The notes beneath the pieces were generated by a model, which saw nothing but the letters and a program-made list of their open reading frames with translations, made no database searches and was not told where the DNA came from. Made by a program: the position numbers and the translations under genes. Positions 21,820 to 31,429 of a DNA stretch of 64,000 bases are shown here, in pieces (positions within the stretch are counted from its first letter, which is position 1; every line of letters starts with the position of its first letter). The DNA comes from Pedobacter jeongneungensis. GTDB lineage: Bacteria; Bacteroidota; Bacteroidia; Sphingobacteriales; Sphingobacteriaceae. The DNA lies in assembly GCF_000633455.1 (NCBI RefSeq), contig NZ_AYMG01000034.1, forward strand, positions 1 to 64,000, read 5' to 3'.

Positions 21820-22164
21820 TTAATTTAAACTGCAATGCGCCAAATTACCGTCCCAATTTTCTTTTTCGTTTGTTAAAATTTCTAAAAAATCTATTTTACC
21901 GTTTGTAATGTCCAGGCAATAAGTTAATTCCTTTTTGAGGCTCGGATTAGTTAGCTTAGGTTCAGCACTGAGTAAACCATTGGCAAATTCTTCCTCTTCA
22001 AAGTCTTTTAAGTACACAAAATTTATATACAAACCTGTACCTGTTAACCTGGTAGTTTCAATCCTTATGAAGTCTAAATGCGTTAGCAAATAATTAAATT
22101 TATCTGAATTATCATTTATTATTGTTTTAAGCAGCAATAGCTCAAATTCGCTTAATTCAGTCAT
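21820..22164 (-). CDS. Hypothetical protein, 114 aa
   Basis: A soluble, acidic protein (MTELSEFELLLLKTIINDNS...) with helices then strands (TGTGLYINFVYLKDFEEEEF). Its stop is close to the convergent PLDc_N gene. The hemF stop is adjacent upstream, so it may be co-transcribed with hemF. No family recognised. Confidence 0.65.
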   Translation of the reverse strand: MTELSEFELLLLKTIINDNSDKFNYLLTHLDFIRIETTRLTGTGLYINFVYLKDFEEEEFANGLLSAEPKLTNPSLKKELTYCLDITNGKIDFLEILTNEKENWDGNLAHCSLN

Positions 22165-23058
22165 TTAAACCCAGTTAATTCCTTTTTTTAATAGTTGCAC
22201 TGTTTTATATTCCTCCGAATCAACTTCCGGCTGAACATTATAACCCCAGTTGGCCTGTGGCGGCAAACTCATTAGAATAGATTCAATCCTTCCATTGGTC
22301 TCCAAACCGAATTTGGTTCCCGAATCGTAAACCAGGTTAAACTCTACATAACGGCTACGGCGTTGGTATTGCCATTCTTTATGCGCTTCAGTAAATTCTT
22401 TATCGCGGTTTCGATCAATCAGTTCGGTATAAACAGGTAAAAATGTTTCGCCAACATTCGCAGAGAAATCTAAAATCTGCTCCCAGGATAAATTGGTATT
22501 TTCAGGCTTTAATCTGTCGTAAAAAATACCACCAATGCCACGGGTTTCTTCACGGTGTTTGATGAAGAAATAATCATCGGCATGTGTTTTAAATTTTGGA
22601 TAAAAATCAGCGCTGAAATCGTCGCAAGCCTGTTTTAATTTGTGGTGAAAAAAACGGGCATCGTTTTCGAACACGTAATGCGGGGTTAAATCGATGCCAC
22701 CGCCAAACCATCGGGTTTCTTCGTTTAATTCGAAATAACGGATATTCATGTGGATAATCGGAACCAATGGATGGTTTGGATGGATCACAATGGAAACACC
22801 CGTTGCAAAAAAATCATCTTCAGTAACATTAAAAGCTTTTTTTACGGCTTCAGGCAATTTGCCATGTACTGCAGAAAAATTAACACCACCTTTTTCGATA
22901 ATGGCGCCATTTTGCATGATCCGCGTGCGGCCGCCTCCCCCACCGTTTCTTTCCCATAGTTCCTCTTCAAATTTTCCTTTGCCATCGGCAATCTCCAATC
23001 CACGGCAAATTTCATCCTGAATTTGCTTATATCGCTCTGCTACTTCTTCTTTAAACAT
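22165..23058 (-). CDS. hemF: Oxygen-dependent coproporphyrinogen III oxidase
   Basis: About 297 aa when started at MFKEEVAERYKQIQDEICRG; an upstream ATG at 23082 would add eight residues. It converts coproporphyrinogen III to protoporphyrinogen IX in aerobic haem synthesis. Family blocks: GGGGRTRIM near the N-terminus, HPNHPLVPIIHMNIRYFE, WFGGGIDLTPHYVFENDARF, RGIGGIFYD, and the end YVEFNLVYDSGTKFGLETNG RIESILMSLPP. It is complete and of the usual length. Confidence 0.96.
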   Translation of the reverse strand: MFKEEVAERYKQIQDEICRGLEIADGKGKFEEELWERNGGGGGRTRIMQNGAIIEKGGVNFSAVHGKLPEAVKKAFNVTEDDFFATGVSIVIHPNHPLVPIIHMNIRYFELNEETRWFGGGIDLTPHYVFENDARFFHHKLKQACDDFSADFYPKFKTHADDYFFIKHREETRGIGGIFYDRLKPENTNLSWEQILDFSANVGETFLPVYTELIDRNRDKEFTEAHKEWQYQRRSRYVEFNLVYDSGTKFGLETNGRIESILMSLPPQANWGYNVQPEVDSEEYKTVQLLKKGINWV

Positions 23059-23192
23059 GATGGCTCTTTCTAATTCATACAAATTTACGCCTATTGAAGC
23101 AGCTATATTGATTTATGTTTAGATAGTACATTTTATTGACATTATTTTTTAGTCCGGAGTCAAAAGTCGTGAGTTTAGCGTTCGAAAAACTT

Positions 23193-24425
23193 CTAATTCT
23201 CTAAATAATCAAGGTCTTTATTGAAACTTTCCTTTAAATAAGATACCGAAATCATGGCAATTACCGTTACAATCCCCATTACAATAAATCCGGCTGAAAC
23301 AATGTTATAACGGTGAACAAAAAATTCGAAAACAAATGTGATTGGAATTAAAGCACCGCGTACAAAGTTTGGTGCTGTGGTTGTTACGGTTGAACGGATA
23401 TTTGTACCAAACTGTTCGGCTGCGATGGTTACAAATGTTGCCCAATAGCCAACCGCAAAGCCCATAAATAAACAAATCAGAATAAAACTGCTTTCGGTTA
23501 AACCTGTACTGGTTAAATAAACAATTACAGTAATTACAGAGAGACTTTGAAAAATGAGTACCGTTTTCTTACGTGATTTTAAAACCTGTGCCAGAAAACC
23601 ACACACTACATCGCCGATGGCAATGCCAAAATAAGTGTACATAATTCCCGTACCGGCATTTAATAAATCTTTTGCACCCAATGCCTTTCCTATTTCTGGC
23701 GATTGGGTTACCAAAATACCCACAATAAACCAAAGAGGGAGACCCAAACATATACAGGCAAGGTATTTTAAAAACCGTTTTCTATTGGAAAAAAGCATAA
23801 AGAAATTGCCTTTGGATACTTCTTTACTCTGCTCAGCATGTTTGAACATCCCCGATTCGAAAGTACCAACGCGTAAAAGCAATAGCAATATTCCCATTCC
23901 TCCACCTACAAAATAAGATGTTTGCCAGGTAAAATGTTTTCCTATCGTTGCCGCTGCCGCTGCACCTAACAATCCAATTCCAGCAACAACCATGGTTCCA
24001 TAGCCACGTTTTTCTTTATCCATGGTTTCAGTAACCAATGTAATTCCGGCACCAAGTTCACCTGCCAGACCAATACCTGCTACAAATCTGATAATTGCAT
24101 AAGTATGCACATCTGTAGCAAAACCATTGGCTATATTCGCCAACGAATACATCAATATTGACCCGAATAATACCTTAATACGGCCAAATTTATCGCCGAT
24201 AATGCCCCAGAGTAAACCTCCAAGTAATAAACCGAACATCTGCATATTAATCACATACTCCCCTTCGGTTCGCATGTGCTCGGCAGAAACACCGATATCA
24301 GTAAAGCTTTTAAGACGGACTACAGAGAATAAAACAAGATCGTAAATATCAACGAAATAGCCTAGAGCGGCTACGATGACTAAGAAAATTACATTACGGT
24401 TGTTGGTTTTTGCTTGATGATCCAT
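23193..24425 (-). CDS. MFS transporter (sugar/metabolite symporter type)
   Basis: A 410-aa, 12-helix transporter with loop 2-3 motif WGIIGDKFGRIKVLFGS and loop 4-5 RFVAGIGLAGELGAG, typical of the SHS/MHS or SP-like branches of MFS. The AELGAGITLVTET region resembles metabolite:H+ symporters. The substrate is unknown. Monocistronic. Confidence 0.85.
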   Translation of the reverse strand: MDHQAKTNNRNVIFLVIVAALGYFVDIYDLVLFSVVRLKSFTDIGVSAEHMRTEGEYVINMQMFGLLLGGLLWGIIGDKFGRIKVLFGSILMYSLANIANGFATDVHTYAIIRFVAGIGLAGELGAGITLVTETMDKEKRGYGTMVVAGIGLLGAAAAATIGKHFTWQTSYFVGGGMGILLLLLRVGTFESGMFKHAEQSKEVSKGNFFMLFSNRKRFLKYLACICLGLPLWFIVGILVTQSPEIGKALGAKDLLNAGTGIMYTYFGIAIGDVVCGFLAQVLKSRKKTVLIFQSLSVITVIVYLTSTGLTESSFILICLFMGFAVGYWATFVTIAAEQFGTNIRSTVTTTAPNFVRGALIPITFVFEFFVHRYNIVSAGFIVMGIVTVIAMISVSYLKESFNKDLDYLEN

Positions 24426-24492
24426 TTAATTATTTGGTTTAAATGCTGAAAGTACGCAATAACACAAATATTTAAAATAGATTTTAAAAATA

Positions 24493-24520
24493 AAAAGCCA
24501 CCCTGTTTAGAGTGGCTTTT
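24493..24520 (-). terminator. Intrinsic terminator after the small Thr/Pro-rich gene
   Basis: AAAAGCCAC and GTGGCTTTT pair over 9 bp around a 10-base loop; on the minus strand the stem is followed by a T/A-rich run. Confidence 0.8.
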
Positions 24521-24526
24521 AGGATC

Positions 24527-24736
24527 CTACATAGGAGGATTCTTTTTTGTTGTGTCAGGTGGCATTTTCGTTGTCGTGTCTGGCATCTTTTTAGACGTTG
24601 TATCCATCGGTGCCGTAGTTGTTGAATCCGCCTTAGTACTGTCTGAAGAACCAGCCATATTTTTTGACGAATTGCATGCTGATGTGGCTATCATAAGAGA
24701 GCCTGCAAAAGCAAGACTTAAGATTATTCTTTTCAT
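24527..24736 (-). CDS. Small low-complexity lipoprotein
   Basis: A 69-aa protein with signal peptide and lipobox ATSAC (MKRIILSLAFAGSLMIATSA then C). The mature part is Thr/Asp/Lys/Pro-rich with repeats of the MPDTTTKMPPDTTKK kind. It should be an exported, disordered lipoprotein. Its own terminator follows. Role unknown. Confidence 0.7.
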   Translation of the reverse strand: MKRIILSLAFAGSLMIATSACNSSKNMAGSSDSTKADSTTTAPMDTTSKKMPDTTTKMPPDTTKKNPPM

Positions 24737-24861
24737 AGTTTTTATTGTTATCTATCAACCTAACAACCTTATAATCATTTGGTTTTATTTTTTTTCTTCA
24801 AAAAAGTTTTTATTTCTTTGATTACCTTGATTATTAAGCTTTTGCGAGGATTAACAATAGA

Positions 24862-25170
24862 CTATTCGTGATGGATTTTTAACTTATTCAATAATTCCGG
24901 AGATACATTTTCGGCGTATACCCCATAACCATCAACTAAAACACCTTTCAGATTGCCAACATTTGATGAAATGGCATAAACTACCGAACTATCCGCAGGA
25001 TCGGTCATGCCTTCAAAACGGTAAACCTCCTCAATTTCAAATTCCTCGGGCATCAGGAACAGATCAATTGATTTGCACTCCAAACCATCAGGTGTCAAAT
25101 TGAAATCCAAATTGTAACCGCGACTATCTAAATCTGTTAAAGCGCCGCTAATCGTATCGTAAACATGCAT
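24862..25170 (-). CDS. Hypothetical protein (phosphoribosylpyrophosphate-synthetase-type name)
   Basis: A 102-aa soluble acidic protein, MHVYDTISGALTDLDSRGYN..., with a beta-rich body (YAISSNVGNLKGVLVDGYGV). Similar small proteins in Bacteroidetes are often annotated phosphoribosylpyrophosphate synthetase although they lack its domains. I would treat the function as unknown. Confidence 0.65.
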   Translation of the reverse strand: MHVYDTISGALTDLDSRGYNLDFNLTPDGLECKSIDLFLMPEEFEIEEVYRFEGMTDPADSSVVYAISSNVGNLKGVLVDGYGVYAENVSPELLNKLKIHHE

Positions 25171-25249
25171 AACCTAAATTACGGAAATATTACTAAAACA
25201 ACATGGCCAAAACTTTAAAAGGTGATAAAACTTTCTGATATTAGTAAAT

Positions 25250-25735
25250 ATGATTATTTCTCAAAACACCCTGAAATGGGTAATGCGCTTTTACCCGCCT
25301 TTGTTTTTCCAGCGCATTTGGGTTCAGAAATTTGAAAATGAATTTAGAAGCTGTACGGTTAAGCTCAGCAAGAGTTTACTAAATAAAAATTATAATGGTT
25401 CTATTTTCGGTGGGACTATTTATGCTGCTACCGATCCTTTTTATGCTTTATTATTCGATCAGTTAATGCAACGGCGCGGTTTTAAAGTTCGTGTATGGTT
25501 AAAAAGTGCCTCTATACAATATTTAAAACCCGGACGTTCTACCTTATATTTTACCATCACGGTAACCGAGGAAATGCTTAACGAGGCCGAACATGCACTA
25601 AAAACCGTTGGGAAGTTTGTAAAAGCCTACCCTATGGAAATTACCAACAAGGATGGTGAGTTGTGCGCTACCGTAATGAATGAAGTATATATCCGAAACC
25701 TGCACCAGGGCGAAACGCCCAGGGTTGCCTACTAA
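25250..25735 (+). CDS. Hotdog-fold protein, DUF4442 thioesterase-like
   Basis: A 161-aa protein in the PaaI/DUF4442 hotdog family. The conserved NYNGSIFGGTIYAATDPFYA has the family's small-residue core helix after a strand. It may hydrolyse an acyl-CoA, but no catalytic acid is obvious and the substrate is unknown. The next gene starts 10 bases later on the same strand. Confidence 0.8.
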   Translation: MIISQNTLKWVMRFYPPLFFQRIWVQKFENEFRSCTVKLSKSLLNKNYNGSIFGGTIYAATDPFYALLFDQLMQRRGFKVRVWLKSASIQYLKPGRSTLYFTITVTEEMLNEAEHALKTVGKFVKAYPMEITNKDGELCATVMNEVYIRNLHQGETPRVAY

Positions 25736-25745
25736 TTTTTAGATT

Positions 25746-26375
25746 ATGCCGAGTATTAAGAATTTAATTTTGCAGGGCGAGGGTGTGATGCTCGATTTTA
25801 AAAAAACCATTACCAGTACCGAAAAAATTGCTAAGAGCCTGGTGGCTTTTGCCAATAATAAAGGCGGTAAGTTGTTAATAGGCGTAGCCGATGATGGTTC
25901 GATAAAAGGTGTAAAATCGGAGGAAGAAGAAAAATACATGATTTTAACCGCTGCGCATCAATGCTGTAAACCGGCAATTGAACCTTATTTTGAGGAAATT
26001 TATGTAGATGAAAAACTGGTTTTGGTGGTAAACATCCCTGAAAGTGACACCAAACCACATTATGCGTTAGATGACCAGAAAAAATGGTGGGCCTACATCC
26101 GTATTGATGATAAAAGTGTATTGGCTAGCCGCATCATCGTCGAAGTATTAAAACAGGAATATAAAAACGATGGCGTGCTCATCTCCTATTCTGATAACGA
26201 AAAAAAATTGCTCGAATACCTGGAACAAAACGAAAAAATAACCCTGAAAGAATTCAGCAAGCTGTTGCGAAGTTCTTACCGAAAAGCCCAAAAGGTTTTG
26301 GTCAATTTAATTTTAACCAACGTAATCAAATCGCACACCACTGAAAAAGAAGAGTATTTTACAGCGGTGAGATAG
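25746..26375 (+). CDS. AlbA_2 (Schlafen-type) domain protein with C-terminal wHTH
   Basis: A 209-aa protein. Residues about 10-130 are an AlbA_2/AAA_4 domain (LDFKKTITSTEKIAKSLVAF ANNKGGKLLIGVADDGSIKG), and residues about 150-205 resemble a winged helix (ITLKEFSKLLRSSYRKAQKV). It may regulate gene expression or nucleic-acid metabolism; the ligand is unknown. Adjacent to the DUF4442 gene. Confidence 0.83.
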   Translation: MPSIKNLILQGEGVMLDFKKTITSTEKIAKSLVAFANNKGGKLLIGVADDGSIKGVKSEEEEKYMILTAAHQCCKPAIEPYFEEIYVDEKLVLVVNIPESDTKPHYALDDQKKWWAYIRIDDKSVLASRIIVEVLKQEYKNDGVLISYSDNEKKLLEYLEQNEKITLKEFSKLLRSSYRKAQKVLVNLILTNVIKSHTTEKEEYFTAVR

Positions 26376-26410
26376 TTAAAATATGACTATAACAGGATTT
26401 AATTAGGATG

Positions 26411-26573
26411 GTCGTCATTCCCGCGCAGGCGGGAATCTTAATCTTTAGGCTTATTGCATTAAAATTCCCAATCGACCCGATAGCTATCGGATGAAGCGCA
26501 ATCCGGAAAGTTCGAGAGAAAGATTTAATTCTGTAGATTTCTCGGCTCCGTTGCACTACGCTCGAAATGACGA
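26411..26573. repeat. Composite palindromic intergenic repeat
   Basis: Begins GTCGTCATTCCCGCGCAGGC GGGAATCTT with an internal hairpin and ends CTACGCTCGAAATGACGAT, in inverted orientation to the first bases. It includes the perfect 14-bp palindrome CCGATAGCTATCGG (26477-26490). Part of the intergenic repeat family of the window. Confidence 0.6.
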
Positions 26574-26638
26574 TAACTTGGGGAATTGTAGATTAACTTT
26601 TCTACATTCCTATTTTTTGAGGTTTAAAAACCCGACCT

Positions 26639-28006
26639 TTGCAAACTATGTTTTCTAAAATTTACACCAGGTATAAACCATATTACAAAGAAAATCTTCA
26701 TTTGGCGCTGCCGATTGTAGGTTCGCAGGTAGGTCATACACTGGTGCACATGGCCGATAGTATTATTGTTGGTCATTTTACCGATACCATTCAATTAGCA
26801 GCAGTTTCGCTGGTTAACAGCATATTTATGCTCATTTTAGTGATTGGTTTGGGCATTTCCTATGGCTTAACACCTTTGATTGCCCAGGAAAATGGCCGTC
26901 AGAATTACGATGAATGCGGAAAACTCTTATCAAACAGTTTAATCATTAACATCTGTGTTGGATTATTCTTATACATATTGGTGCAATTGGGGATATTCTT
27001 TGTAATCGATCACCTGGAACAAACACCGGAAGTGGTGTGTTACGCAAAACCTTACCTCAACCTTTTATCTGTCTCCATTATTCCTTTATTGGTTTTCCAG
27101 ACTTTCAAACAATTTGCAGAAGGCCTTGGCTTTACCAAACAGGCCATGTTCGTTTCTATCTGGGGAAATGCTCTCAATATTATTTTGGGGATCATTTTCG
27201 TTAAAGGCATGTTTGGCATTAAATCAATGGGTGTGAGTGGTGTAGGCTTAAGCACCCTGATCGACAGGATTCTGATGGCGACGGTAATGTCATTTTATGT
27301 GTTGCGCTCAAAACATTTTAAAAAATACCTGATTAGTTTTAAAGCTACATTTTTCGATAAATTAAGGGCCATTAAAATTGCAAAAATCGGAATGCCCGTT
27401 GCCATGCAATATTCTTTCGAAATCAGTGCTTTTAGTGGCGCTGCTGTACTGATTGGTACCATTGGCGCAGTAGAACAGGCAGCACATCAGATTGCAATCA
27501 GTCTGGCTGCCATGACCTACATGATTGCCAGTGGTGTGGCTTCTGCAGCGACAATTAAAACCGGGAACAACTTTGGTAAGAATAATTTCGACGATTTACG
27601 TAAATCAGCAATTGCGAGTTATCATGTAATTTTGCTGTTTATGTCGTGTACCGCAGTCATTTTTGTAATCGCTAACAACATCATGCCCTTTATTTATACC
27701 GAAGATGCAGCCGTAATTCCCATAGCAGCGCAGCTATTAATTATCGCAGGCTTTTTTCAACTGTTTGATGGTACACAGGTGGTGGGTTTAGGTGTGCTGC
27801 GTGGCATAGGCGATGTAAATATTCCAACTTTTATCACATTTCTGGCCTATTGGGTTGTTGGAATCCCTGTGGGATATTTATTGGGATTTCAGTTTGGTTT
27901 GGGCGTTAACGGAATCTGGTATGGCTTAACATTAGGCTTATTGACTGCCTCTATCCTTTTATTTATGCGTTTTCAGAATAAAACGAAGAGTTTGAAGGCT
28001 GGTTAA
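26639..28006 (+). CDS. MATE-family efflux transporter (NorM-like)
   Basis: A 455-aa protein with 12 transmembrane helices and MATE features: LALPIVGSQVGHTLVHMADS IIVGHF in helix 1-2 and the duplicated layout with QAAHQIAISLAAMTYMIASG in the second half. It exports cationic drugs or metabolites with Na+ or H+; the substrate cannot be told from sequence. Confidence 0.92.
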   Translation: MQTMFSKIYTRYKPYYKENLHLALPIVGSQVGHTLVHMADSIIVGHFTDTIQLAAVSLVNSIFMLILVIGLGISYGLTPLIAQENGRQNYDECGKLLSNSLIINICVGLFLYILVQLGIFFVIDHLEQTPEVVCYAKPYLNLLSVSIIPLLVFQTFKQFAEGLGFTKQAMFVSIWGNALNIILGIIFVKGMFGIKSMGVSGVGLSTLIDRILMATVMSFYVLRSKHFKKYLISFKATFFDKLRAIKIAKIGMPVAMQYSFEISAFSGAAVLIGTIGAVEQAAHQIAISLAAMTYMIASGVASAATIKTGNNFGKNNFDDLRKSAIASYHVILLFMSCTAVIFVIANNIMPFIYTEDAAVIPIAAQLLIIAGFFQLFDGTQVVGLGVLRGIGDVNIPTFITFLAYWVVGIPVGYLLGFQFGLGVNGIWYGLTLGLLTASILLFMRFQNKTKSLKAG

Positions 28007-28008
28007 TT

Positions 28009-28141
28009 GTCATTCTGAGCGCAGCGAAGAATCCCTAACCTACATAACACCCGATGAACGATAACCGCAGGTTTAATAGTAGCGTTAAATTAATGCATAT
28101 TGCTTAATCAAGACAGATTCTTCACTGCGTTCAGAATGACA
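28009..28141. repeat. Palindromic repeat TGTCATTCTGAGC...CAGAATGACA
   Basis: Ends TGTCATTCTGAGCGCAGCGA and CACTGCGTTCAGAATGACA are inverted and nearly perfect, with GAAGAATC/GATTCTTC further inside. It lies between two convergent genes and could terminate both. The same family is at 57053-57182. Confidence 0.75.
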
Positions 28142-28148
28142 GCACCTG

Positions 28149-28883
28149 TTATTTCCCGCCAACATTCACCACAACACCAATAGTGAAGATAGAATTGCCC
28201 GCAGACATGTATTTACGCTTCTTTAAGCCAATATTACTACTGGTGGTGTATTGTAGCTGAAAAGTCTTACTAAGCGCCATACGTGTAAAAAACACAGGCT
28301 CAAAGAAAATATTATCTTCTTTTGGTTGCACCACGCCATTTAAAAAGAACCGATCCATTTTAATATGACTAATCCTTAATGCCGTACCGTAATTGATCGG
28401 AAAGTCAGTTCCGAATAAACGCAGGTTATTTTTCTTTTTAGAGCTGTAGTTTACCTGTAAAAATGTTTTTCGGTAATCTACATCCTGAACCTCATTGCTA
28501 ATGAGCACGTCATCTTTAAAGTCACGGAAAGTGATATCGCTCCAGCCCTTGCCTACTCCCGCATAAACTTCTATGATCCGGTTATTATCCGGTCCGAAGG
28601 TATCAAAGTAACCGCCGCCGATCTCAATTAATTTGTGACCAAAATCTTTGGTTCTCCTTTCACTGTTCATTCTTGATCCACTAAACAGCAATCCAATGTG
28701 ATCTGAAACGGCATATGCGCCGTTCACGCTGGCGTTGCCTTTTAAAGAAATGTGCGCACCTCCACTAAATTCGCCTTGTTTGCTTAACATGGGCGTATTT
28801 GGAACATTTGGCATATAAACAGAAGAACAACTGGCTGCAAAAAGCGCTAAAACTGGGAGTGTAAATCGTAAGTATTTAATCAT
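28149..28883 (-). CDS. Outer-membrane-associated lipoprotein, unknown
   Basis: About 244 aa with lipoprotein signal MIKYLRFTLPVLALFAASC (C at about 19); an upstream ATG at 28913 adds ten residues. The mature part is strand-rich (GEFSGGAHISLKGNASVNGA, AVSDHIGLLFSGSRMNSERR) and resembles a beta-barrel or porin-like family of Bacteroidetes. Role unknown. Confidence 0.68.
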   Translation of the reverse strand: MIKYLRFTLPVLALFAASCSSVYMPNVPNTPMLSKQGEFSGGAHISLKGNASVNGAYAVSDHIGLLFSGSRMNSERRTKDFGHKLIEIGGGYFDTFGPDNNRIIEVYAGVGKGWSDITFRDFKDDVLISNEVQDVDYRKTFLQVNYSSKKKNNLRLFGTDFPINYGTALRISHIKMDRFFLNGVVQPKEDNIFFEPVFFTRMALSKTFQLQYTTSSNIGLKKRKYMSAGNSIFTIGVVVNVGGK

Positions 28884-28921
28884 AGATGCTATATAAACAG
28901 ATTTTGATGACAAAAATTGTG

Positions 28922-29605
28922 TTAGTGTTCCATTTTCATGAAATCCATTACCCTTTTAAATTCGTCGTGTAAACCGGCTCTTAAATGTATTTTTTCTTTA
29001 GTAACGGGGTGAATAAACTCCAGCTCAGAGGCGTGCAACAACATGGTCGTCATGTCCCATTGCTCTTTGAAAAATTTATTCTGTTTGTTGCAACCGTGAG
29101 TGCGATCTCCAATAATCGGATGAAGAATATGACTGAAATGCCTTCGTAGCTGATGCATTCTTCCGGTTTTAGGTGTAGCTTCTATCAATGAATACCTGGA
29201 AGTTGGGTGTTTACCAAAAGCCACTTCAACTTCTGCCCGTTGGAGCGTTTTGAATGATGTAAAAGCATCCTGCATCGTTCCGTTCTCTTTGGCTAAAGGA
29301 TAATCGATATCCATTGCATCAGGTGTAAAACCCCGTAATATGGCTAAATATTTTTTATCGGTTTCTGCATTCATAAATTGCTGATGCATAGCAACTTCAG
29401 AATGCTTATCAAAAGCAAACAATAAGATTCCGCTGGTTTTCCGGTCTAACCTATGCACCGGGCTAACATGTTTCCCCACCTGATCCCTAAGCAGCTGTAA
29501 TGCAAATTCAGTCGCATCCCTTGCAATTGAAGATTGATGAACCAAAAGGCCATGCGGCTTGTTAATTGCAATTAAATGCTCGTCCTGATAAATAATTTCC
29601 AACAT
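28922..29605 (-). CDS. truC: tRNA pseudouridine(65) synthase TruC
   Basis: A 227-aa RluA-family enzyme. The catalytic aspartate is in SPVHRLDRKTSGILLF. IYQDEHLIAINKPHGLLVHQ at the start and RMHQLRRHFSHILHPIIGDR TRxHG further on follow E. coli TruC almost throughout, including the RDQVGKHV spacing. TruC makes pseudouridine 65 in tRNA. Alternative: another RluA-family rRNA enzyme, less likely. Confidence 0.85.
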   Translation of the reverse strand: MLEIIYQDEHLIAINKPHGLLVHQSSIARDATEFALQLLRDQVGKHVSPVHRLDRKTSGILLFAFDKHSEVAMHQQFMNAETDKKYLAILRGFTPDAMDIDYPLAKENGTMQDAFTSFKTLQRAEVEVAFGKHPTSRYSLIEATPKTGRMHQLRRHFSHILHPIIGDRTHGCNKQNKFFKEQWDMTTMLLHASELEFIHPVTKEKIHLRAGLHDEFKRVMDFMKMEH

Positions 29606-29647
29606 ATTGCCGCGAAGATAAGGATATTATGTTTTTAGCGTAATGGC

Positions 29648-30550
29648 TTATGCAAATAAATCAAAAGCCAGGCGATAGGTATTGCAATGTGCATCAACAA
29701 TATCTTTAATATCAGTTGAGTAACCCCCACCCATACTTACCTGTAGCGGCAGGTTTTTATCTTTACAAGCTTGAAGTACGACCCTGTCACGTTCCCTGCA
29801 AGCGGCTTTGCTTAACGATAGCTTACCCAGCTTATCAGTAGAAAGCACATCTACACCTGAAAGATAAAATACAAAATCAGGTTTTGATCTCTCGAATGCT
29901 TTTTTAAGATTGATGTTCAGAATCGATAAATACTCCTCGTCTTGCAGCCCGTCATCCAATGGCACATCCAAACTTGAGATTTCTTTTCTGAAAGGAAAAT
30001 TTTTATCGCCATGCATCGAAAAAGTAAATACACACGGCTCATGTTGAAAGATTTCTGCTGTACCATTGCCCTGGTGTACATCTAAATCAATAATTAAGAT
30101 ACGCTTAGCTAAACTATTATTTAATAAATAGTTAGCAGCAATAGCCTGATCATTTAACAGACAAAATCCCTCACCCCAATTGCTACCTGCATGATGTGTT
30201 CCGCCGGCTACGTTAAACGCAATCCCATTCTCCATGGCGAAATGAGCGCCATCAATTGTACCTTGTGCGATCCTCAGCTCACGTTCTACAAGTTGAGCAT
30301 CTAATGGAAAACCGATACGCCTTTGGTCTTTAGCCGAAAGTGTCAGATCCCTCAACTGTTCCCAATAAGCTTTTTGGTGTGTCAGCAGCACAATTTCTTC
30401 CCTTACCGGTTCGGAACTGAACAAATATTGCTGTTCTATAGTACCTTCATGCAAAAGCTGTTCGGGTATCAGCTCATATTTTAACATAGGAAACCGATGC
30501 CCCTCAGGTAAAGGATGTGCGTATATCGGATGCCAGGCAATTTTGATCAT
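29648..30550 (-). CDS. Histone-deacetylase-family amidohydrolase
   Basis: A 300-aa zinc-dependent deacetylase of the class II/AcuC-like type. The metal and catalytic blocks are THHAGSNWGEGFCLLND and ILIIDLDVHQGNGTAEIF, with a later GVDVLSTDKLGKLSLS segment. Bacterial members act on small acetylated substrates or proteins; this one's substrate is unknown. It ends at the start of the bestrophin gene (shared base), so the two are coupled. Confidence 0.9.
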   Translation of the reverse strand: MIKIAWHPIYAHPLPEGHRFPMLKYELIPEQLLHEGTIEQQYLFSSEPVREEIVLLTHQKAYWEQLRDLTLSAKDQRRIGFPLDAQLVERELRIAQGTIDGAHFAMENGIAFNVAGGTHHAGSNWGEGFCLLNDQAIAANYLLNNSLAKRILIIDLDVHQGNGTAEIFQHEPCVFTFSMHGDKNFPFRKEISSLDVPLDDGLQDEEYLSILNINLKKAFERSKPDFVFYLSGVDVLSTDKLGKLSLSKAACRERDRVVLQACKDKNLPLQVSMGGGYSTDIKDIVDAHCNTYRLAFDLFA

Positions 30551-31410
30551 TAGCCTAAAATCTCTCCAACATGTTTTTCGATATTGTTACAGATCTGGTC
30601 TACCGGAAGATCATTTGCATCATAGCCAAACGGGTTCTCTATTTCTTCAGCTATCAGCTCCAAACTCGCTAATACATAGAGGATAAAAGGAACGATTGGC
30701 ACTACAAAATAACCTAAACTAAATACCCAGCCAAAAGGCAAAGTGATCACATAAACAAAAATAAACTTTTTAATAAATGCGCTGTAAGAAAACGGAATCG
30801 GTGTGTTTTTGATCCTTTCGCAGGCACCACAGATATCGGTAAACTGATTAAAGTCGCCCGAAAGAACAATAAACTGCTCCTGCGAAATAGAACCCTTCTC
30901 CAGCAAGCCGTAAAACCGGTTGATTAAACTGCCTGCTATCTGGTTAGGAACGTGTTTACCTTCTTCAACTTCTATCAGCAGGCTGTTCTTGCCAAAATAC
31001 ATCTTTTCCCGTAAATGTTCTTTTAACGCAAAAGCATATTTCGGGATGCCATATTCAAAAAAGCGGACGTCATCTTCTTCCAGCTTAAGTGCTTTAATTT
31101 TTATGGCCAGGTTACGGCTTACATTGGTTAGCGATCCCAGCAATTTCCTGCCTTCCCACCACCTGTCATAAGCCGTATTGGTTCTGAAAACCAACAACAA
31201 AGACAAAACGAAGCCCAATAAGCTGTGCATCATGCCAATATTGGTTACATTACTGGTTTTAGAAAGCTGAAAGTAATTTAGTTCGGCATAGGCCACTAAC
31301 CCCGAAAAGCCAGCCACTCCAAGCATCAAAGGCCAAAGTTTTCTAAAGGTATCGCTTTTATCAATATGAAAAATGAAGGTACTCCAGTCTTTAGGGTTGT
31401 AGTTGATCAT
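30550..31410 (-). CDS. Bestrophin-family channel
   Basis: A 286-aa membrane protein of the bestrophin/UPF0187 family. WWEGRKLLGSLTNVSRNLAI (family RWxxGRxxWG-type block after TNTAYDR) and IPFSYSAFIKKFIFVYVITL PFGW are characteristic, as is ENPFGYDANDLPVD near the end. Bacterial members conduct small ions. Coupled to the HDAC gene. Confidence 0.9.
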   Translation of the reverse strand: MINYNPKDWSTFIFHIDKSDTFRKLWPLMLGVAGFSGLVAYAELNYFQLSKTSNVTNIGMMHSLLGFVLSLLLVFRTNTAYDRWWEGRKLLGSLTNVSRNLAIKIKALKLEEDDVRFFEYGIPKYAFALKEHLREKMYFGKNSLLIEVEEGKHVPNQIAGSLINRFYGLLEKGSISQEQFIVLSGDFNQFTDICGACERIKNTPIPFSYSAFIKKFIFVYVITLPFGWVFSLGYFVVPIVPFILYVLASLELIAEEIENPFGYDANDLPVDQICNNIEKHVGEILG

Positions 31411-31429
31411 TTTTTTATTTCTTCTTTAC

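Noticed and set aside
26477..26490. Perfect palindrome CCGATAGCTATCGG as a transcription-factor site
   Set aside because: It lies inside a dispersed intergenic repeat rather than in a promoter.
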